From: Timema cristinae | Taxonomy: Eukaryota; Arthropoda; Insecta; Phasmatodea; Timematidae | Assembly (NCBI GenBank): GCA_039000515.1 | Contig: JBCFYV010002255.1 | Span: 46,968,812 to 47,032,811 of the forward strand | Length of the DNA stretch: 64,000 bases | Reading direction: 5' to 3' | Shown: positions 54,716 through 64,000 of the stretch, in pieces | Layout: each line of letters opens with the position of its first letter | Position numbering within the stretch: position 1 is the first letter of the stretch | Notes under the pieces: generated by a model | Seen by the model: the letters and a program-made list of their open reading frames with translations, nothing else | What the model was told of the DNA's origin: nothing | Database searches by the model: none | Translations under genes and position numbers: made by a program

Positions 54716-55324
54716 TTAATTGGATAAGAATGTTTCAGTTATTTTGATTAAATTAATCCAAATAAAAATCGTTCTCTCTCTCACACATAATTTTTTATGG
54801 GTCATATGTAATACAATACATTCCTTAGTGAATGAAATAATTATTTTATTACATTATTTATTTGCAAAAAAATAATAAAAATATCTGTAGAAAGACTGTC
54901 GTTACAATAGTAAATAGCGGTTTTTCATTTGAGGTAAATTCAAAGTGCTCACACTATTGTAATTGCAAACATCATTTACTACTATACTATCATACTTGGT
55001 TCTAAAATTACTCTCTAAGTGAGTTAAAAATGCATAAATAATTAACACTATACCTTCCTATATTGTTTAGGTCCCCAACAGGATATCTCACTAATTGACA
55101 CATCATCATTATAGACTTCTTCTATAGGAGCTACAACGTTTAACTTGACCTAATTATACCCTTATAGGTGGAATTAACAGAGAAATTCTAAATATTCCAA
55201 TAGAATTTCAAAATTTAAGCCATATAAAATGCTGGAAAAATTGCAAGCTTAAACGTAGATTCTTGCATTCACACAATTTTTAAGGCGATAAATAATCTAT
55301 TTCTTATCAAGCATATTTTCAAGA
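54716..55324. other. AT-rich spacer
   Basis: No gene or repeat recognised. Confidence 0.5.
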
Positions 55325-55595
55325 GGCCACTCGGTGACCAGGTGGTCTAGGGGTAAGGTGTCAGACTTCAGTGCTGGCGGCCGGGGTTCAATCCTCGGTC
55401 CCGGTACAGATTTATCTGATTACCAAACCCTTCCTTCACCTCTGACAAGACATCTTGTGAATGTGGGGAATGCCAGGTCTCCACCGTGGTTCGGATTCCT
55501 TGTTAAACTGTAGGTCCTTCATTTCATCTCACAATCACCCTACCACTACACATTAGCGTAAGTGCGTATAACCCGAATGGGTAGTAAGACGGTGC

Positions 55596-55630
<35 letters not shown>

Positions 55631-55646
55631 TAATAATAATAATAAT
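55325..55646 (+). repeat. tRNA-derived SINE, family 1, full length
   Basis: CAGGTGGTCTAGGGGTAAGG (A box), GGCCGGGGTTCAATCCTCGG (B box), the body GAATGCCAGGTCTCCACCGT, and the tail GTGCGTATAACCCGAATGGG then TAGTAAGACGGTGCTAATAA, ending (AAT)n to 55,646. The head differs from family 2 but the 3' tail is shared, as expected if both use the same LINE machinery. Confidence 0.9.
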
Positions 55647-55737
55647 AAGAGGCCACTCAATTAACAGTTTGACAGTTGTGGGAGAGAACGTAAGAAAATA
55701 CAGGCTATAAACGTGATATAATTATTGTATTATAGCC

Positions 55738-55815
55738 CGACACGTTAGCTCAGTCGCTAGTGGGATGGTCTACAGTGCAAAGAGCTTCGGGATCGATTTC
55801 TGGTAGGGTCGTAAT
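55738..55815 (+). repeat. tRNA-like SINE head
   Basis: GTTAGCTCAGTCGCTAGTGG (A box) and TTCGGGATCGATTTCTGG (B box), with no matching acceptor stem, so not a functional tRNA. Confidence 0.6.
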
Positions 55816-56744
55816 ATTTATTATTTGAACACTTCTCGGCCTTCTTCTGGATGTTGTATATGTCTTAGAATTCAATAATTCTATTTAACTGTAGAAACTT
55901 GCCATATTCCTAAAATTATCAAATATTTGAACAATATAATCAATTTAATTGTAACCACTTGACTTTTTGGGTTTGCTTCTTAAGATAAAGTGCATATATA
56001 TATATATATTATATATATATATTAATGCTTTCATAATCACCATTTATGCCCACATTATATTTACCTATAACCTAGGCCTAACTAATTTGAGGAAAATCGC
56101 CCATATGATTTAAAATGTAAATAATCACAAAATTTTAATGTTATAAAAATTTAATTAATCAATCAAATTTATCATGCAGATAATCCCATATGAACCAAGA
56201 TCTAAGTCTGACTGACAGTATAAATATTCTACCTATAATAAAAACATAAATAATTTAATTGAAAATAATAATTGCAGTGTTCACTAAATTGAAGATTGTG
56301 AAATTATTTTTTCCATATGCATATTAATGTATTCAGAGTAATAAGTTTTGCCAATTTAAACTATATAAAATAATGCCTTTTTCTGCATTAATAATGACTT
56401 AATTTCTTAGCTTTTTGAACTAGTTTAAACACTATAAATTGCCTAAATTGAAATTTTTTCAGGAAAAAGATTTTTAATACAATGGCTGTAAAAAGTGTTT
56501 TTAAATGTTAAATATTTATTTCATCATTCTTGATATGAAATGTGTCGAAACCTTGGGCGATCGCTTACAGCCATTTATTGTTTACTAGATCGTATATTCT
56601 ATGTTACTGATTCTGGAAACCCCTAACATATAAAACAAACATAAGCCTATCTGCCTATATAATACATTATATTATGCCCGTACTCGGTTTCAAAGCTTGA
56701 CGTTTTCCAGGTTGTGATGGAAGGAACCATTGTTTATTATTTTA

Positions 56745-56825
<81 letters not shown>

Positions 56826-58202
56826 CGGTTCACAGAGATCACAAATAAAACACAAATCTAAAAATTACTACAACATGTTTTAATAATGAAATAACCCTGA
56901 TAGTGGTATAAATATTAATATCACTACAATATGATTCTACCCTAACGGTTAGTAAGACGCGTTTCTAAATTAATATTATTATTAATATGAGTCTAACTAT
57001 TTTAAGAGACAACTTGTGAATGATCGTTCAAACAGAAATCTCGAATCTCGCAAGGACTGCAGATTACTTGTGTGTTTGTGATAATACAGCTGGTGTAACT
57101 GCTGTGGAGGCGGGCTATCAACCGTTCTTGTCGACTAAGCTACACTTCCCTACAAAGTTTTGATCCCGTCAGCGAACTTGGAATTTCAGTGCATATTTTT
57201 ATGTCATACGCAAATCAAGTTATTCAGTAAAACTTTGCATATTTAAATCTGAATATATTTTTAATCTTAAGTATACACATCAATACATCGTATGAATACT
57301 AATATTATATATTTATAGATGAATTAGTATTAATAAACAATTGTTGAATTGTGTTGATTTTAAGGAACTTTGAGTATATTTATATAGAGTATGCTAATAA
57401 CTACGGTAAAATCCCAGCTTTATCAAATAGGTATAGTATTAAAGATACTAAATTTTAATTTTCAAAATTTTATTTCAAAAAGTTTAGCCTAAAACTTGAT
57501 TTGGAAAACGTAAAAATTGAAGTTTCTTACCCTCATAGCTCTTGAATAAAAATAGTTAAAAATAAATTTTTGATGTTTAATATTTCATAGAATAAAACTC
57601 TTTCGAATGACGAAAAAAAAAATTTCTGTACATATGGCCTTAATTGGATTATAGCCTAAGGATGATTTCCTCAGTAAAAGTAAAAAGGGAATCTATAAAT
57701 TGTAGCATATTTTATATTCCACAATCTTATATAGTTTAATCTGAAGTAATATTATTCATGACGCTAGGAACTTTCTAACATATCTAATTTCTAGATAATA
57801 GCTCTCGGATATTGATGTATAAATCCACCCCATTTACGCCTTTGACCTATTTGACCAAGCTTGCACCCCATCAAACTTTCTGGAGCCAAGTCACAACCGA
57901 CAACCATGGCCAACTATCTTGCGAGCCCTGATGACGTCTGAGCACCTGAGATACTATAGTTGGGCACATTCAGAAATCTTTCTAGTACTTCCTGAAAAGA
58001 TGGAGATTAGAATCCAACCTTCTACCAACGTTGTGCTGGCGTGGCATATTTCCTGTTTCCTAAGTGGCGAGAATACTTCCGTTTGATCACATGAATTCCC
58101 TCACCCTTCTTATCTTGACCACCTCTTCTGGGATTTTGGATCACTATAACAACCGCAGAGTTACGAGTATGGTACTCTTAGCGACGATAGGGAGAATGAC
58201 AC
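55816..58202. other. AT-rich spacer with (TA)n
   Basis: (TA)n at 55,993-56,022 and 56,752-56,822. SINE-tail-like GTTAGTAAGACGCGTTTCTA lies at 56,947. No gene. Confidence 0.55.
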
Positions 58203-58710
58203 AACACTGACAGTGGCCTTCACTATCACTGACAGTGACCTTATTTATCACTGACAGTGGCCTTCACTATCACTGACAGTGGCCTTCACTATCACTGACA
58301 GTGACCTTCACTATCACTGACAGTGGCCTTCACTATCACTGACAGTGACCTTATTTATCACTGACAGTGGCCTTCACTATCACTGACAGTGGCCTTCACT
58401 ATCACTGACAGTGACCTTATTTATCACTGACAGTGGCCTTCACTATCACTGACAGTGACCTTATTTATCACTGACAGTGGCCTTCACTATCACTGACAGT
58501 GACCTTATTTATCACTGACAGTGGCCTTCACTATCACTGACAGGGGCCTTCACTATCACTGACAGTGGCCTTCACTATCACTGACAGTGGCCTTCACTAT
58601 CACTGACAGTGGCCTTCACTATCACTGACAGTGGCCTTCACTATCACTGACAGTGACCTTCACTATCACTGACAGTGGCCTTCACTATCACTGACAGTGG
58701 CCTTCACTAT
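58203..58710 (+). repeat. 22-bp minisatellite (~23 units)
   Basis: Unit CACTGACAGTGGCCTTCACT + AT, with a variant CACTGACAGTGACCTTATTT + AT. Each carries the near-palindrome CACTGACAGTG, the reverse complement of the CACTGTCAGTG core of the big satellite. Confidence 0.97.
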
Positions 58711-61700
58711 AATAATGTAAGCTCCAAGAAATGTATCTTTTGACTTTGCATAATTTAGGTAATATTTATAAAGTCCCTTCAGAAATTAGTCTTGAGGACG
58801 AGTTTTAGTTTATCTACGCTTACAGAATAATCATTGATTCACATTTAAATGCACTTACGACGCGTATGTTTAATGTCATATTGAGCATATATAGATGTGT
58901 CTAGTCTTACTTTTATAATAGTTCTTTGTTTGAGCTCGGAAACATAAAACGGAATTTTTGGCTACTTGTTAGTAATCAGATAGTCCCTCTCTATCCCTAC
59001 CATATTAAATTGCCAATATTCAGGTAGGCCCTGCCATTTCTCCAGAAACACTCAATAAATTATAGCTACATTTTTTATGGTAACGTTTGAATTCCTTGTT
59101 ATTAAAGTGAACCTAACATTTAACTTGTATGTTTTACGATTGAGTGATGATTTTTTTAAGTTATTTTATTTTGTCAAAATAATTTTAATAATAATTTATT
59201 AATTTATATTGTTAACTTCAAATAAAAAATAATAGGCTCACTGTATTTGGAACATGTTCATAATCAAGTCCTGAAAAATTCATTCAAATACTAAGCACCC
59301 CTTTTTTTTAATAAGTGCACCTTAAGCTGTAAAAAACACATTATTGGGAAATTGAAGTTAAAGTTTGCTGTTATAAACTACCACACCATTCAATGACGTA
59401 TGACCTCGTTTTTGCCAACTTCCCTCTAATGTGGAAGCAATATTTATGTTATTGTTATTTTCACTGACTGCCTCCTGTGCATATTTATACATAGTCATCA
59501 GCTAAACGTTTTAAACATCAACCTAAGACTTGATTGTACTTGAAACATTGCCAGGAGGTTAAGTTAAATTCATTATAGCACACAAAGTTTCACCTGCAGT
59601 CGTGTCTTTACCTACATACGCTACATGAATGGTTACAAACAATCTCCAACAATGAAGCTAGACCATTTCGTTTGTTAGTAACCTCTCATATTTCAATAGT
59701 CTTCTAAACCACAGTTCTTGTTTTATCATTCAAAATTGAAAGATCAATAATAATATTTCCTTCCTTCAGTTTTTCACCAACATTAACCTTTTTCTCAACA
59801 CACATTTACAAGTAGTGAAATTTTCTGCCAGATGCAGGACTAGGCCTTTTAAAATTGTTATCTAAATCTGATATCAGAAAAATTAACAGTATTATTATTA
59901 GATGAAGTAGATTTGAATACGACCAAACATCTTTATTCTACCAGTTTTATAAATATTTAATATTAAATGTATGTAAACAACAAATACCGGTATTTCACAT
60001 TCCCTCTCTTTAATACAAATAATATAAACAAAACTTTTTGTTTTCTAGAGACAACAATATCAACAGAATAAAAAAGTGTAGTCTTTGAATAAAAAATCCC
60101 AATGAAATATTTGAGTTGCTATGGCTATAAGAGAGAAAAAATATAACTATTTCACAAAAGAATTGCGTCAAACTCAAGTTTATAAATTATTTCTGGTTGT
60201 AATAAATGGAAAATCGTGACATGTGATATGTCATTTATTCAAAAAATAATTTCGAACAATATAATAATAAAACCCGAAAATGTATAATTTTGTTGAAATA
60301 TGAGAACCAGGTTCCCTTAATTGGGAAGGCTAGAAATGAAATAGTTTAATATTTATCTTTAGTTTTGATTTTGAAAGTTTTTGAGGATAGTGCATATTTA
60401 TAGTGTAATTTTCTGAGTCTTAACAAACTTATCACCGTTAGAGTAATCGCTATGATAGACGGACCTTGCTTATTCCATGTAAATGGGCATTTATGTAATG
60501 TTTAGAGTTAGTAGCGTGCATGTATTACAAAGAGGTGTTTTGCCTATTAAATCAAATAGGATAGCAATCTGCTATAGGTGTAGGCTACAAGGTATTATAC
60601 TGAATCAACGGCATGTAGGCCTATAAGTTTATATCTGTAATGCTCATTCTGTCTAAAAGACTTTGAGTGTCTCTGACTTATTAAATGTCTTTAAAAACTT
60701 AATAGTATAGGAACTTATCTGGACTTAATATTCTTCGCCTGGCGAAACTATTGTATTGTCTATTTTGGTATTCGATTTTGATCCCAATCTGGTATTCTAA
60801 CTTAAATGTGTGTTTATTGTTTTATGAAACTTTATACATATTTATACAATAAAACTATATTTTATTTAGGAAATTAATTAACGAGGTAATATAATTATTT
60901 TTTCTAACCGTGCCTCTGTTAGTCCTTTGTTATTTTATTGCTAAGATGTCACCTTCCTTTTTACTATCGTTAAAAAAGGGAGCTTCAAAATATAATTCTA
61001 AGAGACATATATGGATGTGTAGTGTACCGTGAACCTTACAAAGGTAAATAATGACTAAAATGAAGACTCAGACAATTTAGAAATGACATCTGGACACGGG
61101 AATTGAACTTGTATAAGAAATGTAGTGTTAAAATAAATCTTAGGGTAAATATTGTGTGAGTGGTGCCATGATTGGTAGAATGCTGTCTCTATGTGCTCTA
61201 TATACTTGTATCAGTATTTGTTTCACCTATAGCGAGAGATGATTGGCCGCTACACGAAACATGTCCAAAAGGAAATTATATCTGATGATCCTAATAAAGA
61301 GGTAAAGCTAATGCCAAGTTATAAAGTCATATACATAAATCGACCTCTGAATCTGTTCCAGCTATAAAACCAAACTTTATAAATACTTATGTGTAAATAC
61401 CTAGAACTGTAATGAGTCAATAAATAGAATGAAATAGAATGTTTGGTTGGTGTCCAAAGAAACATATAAAAGGTCCGTTAGCGGACGAAATAATTTGTAA
61501 CATGATGAATAAAGATGCTCAACAATTATAGCACATCCGAACGGAAATAACGCAGAATATATCGAAGGGAAAAAAATAAAATTAAAGAAAACAAAAACAC
61601 ACATAAAAAAGTGAAACATTTCAGGCTGAAGTCTTTTGAAAAAAGAATAGAATGTTATTGTTCTCAGTGTGACGAGATCTTCAAGTCTTATTTTCTCTGT

Positions 61701-62890
61701 TTTATATTTTTATAACATTTCTTGGTGCTTACATCTAAATTAAATACATTTACCATCAAAATATTAGTTCGATTCATATAACAACTTTTAGCTAAGGCCT
61801 GTACCTATGCGATGAACTAAAGATAATTATAAAACGTATATAAAAATAATAATAATAATTTTTATCAATCAGAAGCTTAAAATCTTAATTATTAGGTGAA
61901 TATAATAATAATATATAAAATTGATTTTGACAAAAAACAAACTGCATTTCATTACAATCATTTCTATGAAAGATTCAATATCCAAAGTCTAACACGAGAC
62001 AAACTACATTATATCAAAAATAATACTTAATTGATATATAAAAAAATTCAAAATTGCGACAATATTTAAATACTTTTTAATTTATAAAATATGAAAAATG
62101 TCTTCTTTTTGTACATAAAGTAGGGAACAAAATGTGAAGAAGTGTCAAATTGCTGGAGCCCTACAAACGGCAAACTATTTTTTATGAAAAATCTAACTAC
62201 TATGAGTAACAAAAGTGATGTTGCAAATCTGACAAATAGTTTGGCTAGCTGCCATATTGGATCAAAGATGGCGGCCATGGATTTCTTTTCCAAGCCATAT
62301 GTCGGTTCCCTGTTATCGGGTTTCGATTTAGTTTGTTCATATGAAAGAAAATTTTATTTTTCTTTCTTTTGTTAACCAAACATTTTCGCTATATTAAATG
62401 GTTTCCCGGAAAATTAGAAAAACTTATTTTTGAAGCTAATTTTAGCACTGATGTAACTTAACTGCAAATTAATCCTTATTTATAGCACTTTTTTTTAAAC
62501 TAGTAATTCAAAAGTTTGATAGTAACAACATATTTTTGTTTACGTCTACTAACCAAAGCAAAGAAATATGAGAAATTCCCAATAAGAATGTAATAGTTTC
62601 ATACTATAAAATAAATTAAGAAATTATTGATTGTTAGTTACCGTTTCGTTTGTTAACATTTCCCAATTCGAGCACTGACAGATTGTAATGTTTATTTCTG
62701 AATGACTGATAAATTTAATATCGTTTAACAATCTATAAACATGGTACCTCATAAACTATAGTAACTTATGTCTTATGATGTTAAACGTCCCCCAGTTACT
62801 CATTCAATCAAATAAATAGAACTGTGAAGTTTTAAAACTTAATCAATAATTTATAGAGCTAGAGCTATACTTTCTCACTATCTTACAGGT
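58711..62890. other. Gene-poor AT-rich region
   Basis: No gene recognised. 62,245-62,285 contains AAGATGGCGGCCATGG (YY1-like). The minus frame at 62,066-62,293 (PIWQLAKLFVRFATSLL) is hydrophobic and unrecognised. Confidence 0.45.
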
Positions 62891-62894
62891 GAAT

Positions 62895-63003
62895 AAAGGA
62901 TTGTGATCTTCAAAAAAATCGATTTCGAGATGTTGGGAAATGTCGACGTTTCATGACCCCCCCAAATCCGAAAAAGTAGTTTTTAGATTGCTGTTTGTCC
63001 GGC

Positions 63004-63036
<33 letters not shown>

Positions 63037-64000
63037 GCTGCTCTCGTAGCGAGTGGACGTGTGTGGAGCGTTGCTCCGTAAAGTTGTGTGCTACACTGTG
63101 AACTTTGTGTTTAAATATACTCGAGGGGATTAGTGTTTCTTATTAATAGTGTTTTTGGTGTGTTGTGTTATGCTATCCTCCACATGAGTGGAGGCCACTC
63201 AGGTGTGCCGGGTTCGGATCCTGGACGACATGGTATGTTGTCGAACAGGCCGGACCGCAAACTGGCGATTGTTTTGGACACCATCGTTTCCGGTAAAGTG
63301 TTAGATGATTATTTGGTTAGTGTAGGTAATGTTGTGGGACCACATAATGTTCGTTATGCTTCCAACATAAGTGGTGGACGGGTGTGTTTGATTATGGCGG
63401 ATGAAGAGAGTGTTAATAAAATGTTAGAAGATGAGGGTGTGTCCGTAGACAATATTTTTGTTCCAATTCGAAGATTTGCTATGTCGTCCACTAAAGTAGT
63501 ACTTTACAATGTCACACCAATATTACAAATGATCTGTTGTTAACGAACTTGTCTAAATATGGGAAAATTACGAGTCAGATGAGGGAAATTAAAATAAGCT
63601 CTAGATTACCACAATTCTCTCATGTCTACTCGTTTAGACGTATTGTTTATATTATCCCTAACAGGGGAGACTCACTTCCTTTTTTATTAATTTAACAATG
63701 GATAATATGCCATGGCGAGTATATTTGTCCACTGATGATGCTAAGTGTTTTCGATGCTCGCTTCCCGGACACATGGCAAGGAACTGTACCAAGATGTGTC
63801 GGCAACCGAGCGGTCAAGTGAGCCCCGCCGAAACACTACTGTTAGTGATGTGGTCACTGGAACTAGCAAAGTGACGCGGTTGCCTGAGGCCAGGGGCAGC
63901 GCTGACCCCGTTAAATCAGATAATCTACCATCTGTTGATTATGTACCCACTATTAGTATACTTAATGTTACTAAGCATCGTCCTCAGTCATTTTAAGAGA
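62895..64000 (+). pseudogene. 5' end of Jockey-like LINE: ORF1 (gag) with CCHC knuckle
   Basis: 5' leader with (TCTG)n at 63,003-63,037. ORF1 starts near 63,184 (MSGGHSGVPGSDPGRHG) and shows RKLAIVLDTIVSGKVLDDYL, VGPHNVRYASNISGGR and FVPIRRFAMSSTKVVLYNV. A one-base loss near 63,512 shifts the frame (continuing NDLLLTNLSKYGKITSQMRE), a stop follows at ~63,691, and a CX2CX4HX4C knuckle (CFRCSLPGHMARNC) lies at ~63,748-63,789. A further shift precedes SVDYVPTISILNVTK. ORF1 of this type binds LINE RNA. The body of the element runs off the window. Confidence 0.8.

Noticed and set aside
55738..55815. tRNA gene
   Set aside because: A- and B-box words are present but acceptor arms do not pair and no clean anticodon arm is seen; better read as a SINE.

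Overview
The window is eukaryotic nuclear DNA, most likely from an arthropod. The evidence is AT-rich spacer full of (TA)n, (CA)n and (AAT)n tracts, several tRNA-derived SINE families, decayed RTE-like and Jockey-like LINEs, and core promoters of the TATA box + TCAGT/TCATT initiator type. There are no bacterial operons, and I see no convincing complete host gene. The species cannot be named from the sequence alone.

Region 1 (1-20,753) is a long satellite array with 48- and 52-bp unit variants. It is split by one inserted 11.8-kb element (2,333-14,119). That element is the best-preserved object in the window. It starts 5'-AG, has terminal inverted repeats of about 0.93 and 0.60 kb, and is flanked by a 6-bp target duplication (TAGGTC/CAGGTC); these are hallmarks of Polinton/Maverick-type self-synthesising transposons. 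It carries an intact 1,272-residue protein-primed family B DNA polymerase, a 105-residue protein that looks like an OB-fold, a 182-residue acidic Cys-rich protein and a possible 44-residue ORF, all on the minus strand. I find no integrase, capsid, packaging ATPase or protease gene. An unusual 0.8-kb (CACTTAYA)n array begins exactly at a 5' splice donor just after the 105-residue ORF. About half of its units repeat the donor consensus GTAAGT, and a good 3' splice site lies just upstream of the polymerase start. One spliced transcript unit is plausible.

Region 2 (20,754-32,642) holds SINE-like repeats and a second, degenerate protein-primed polymerase (24,424-25,894). It has a stop, a frameshift and a damaged catalytic motif C. 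It lies inside inverted arms (22.3-23.3 and 26.8-27.4 kb), so it is the remnant of another, distinct TIR element. A textbook TATA/Inr promoter with no gene behind it (26,560-26,594) sits inside it.

Region 3 (32,643-37,063) is a 4.4-kb segment bounded by inverted repeats of about 265 bp. It carries a broken minus-strand copy of a widespread, unnamed metazoan protein family (Cys-rich N-terminal modules, then an EE-TD-R...TDVVVL core). An 11-bp NRF1-type site and a possible first exon on the plus strand sit between the two halves of that gene.

Region 4 (37,064-64,000) is mostly AT-rich and gene-poor. It holds a 40-bp minisatellite (39.2-40.4 kb), an RTE-like LINE ORF2 remnant (43.9-46.0 kb) whose C-terminal segment has expanded into a 56-bp minisatellite, inverted arrays of a ~155-180-bp repeat with long G/C homopolymers (50.7-53.7 kb), SINEs (54.5-55.8 kb), a 22-bp minisatellite (58.2-58.7 kb) sharing an 11-bp near-palindromic core with the Region 1 satellite, and the 5' end of a Jockey-like LINE with a CCHC knuckle at the right edge.
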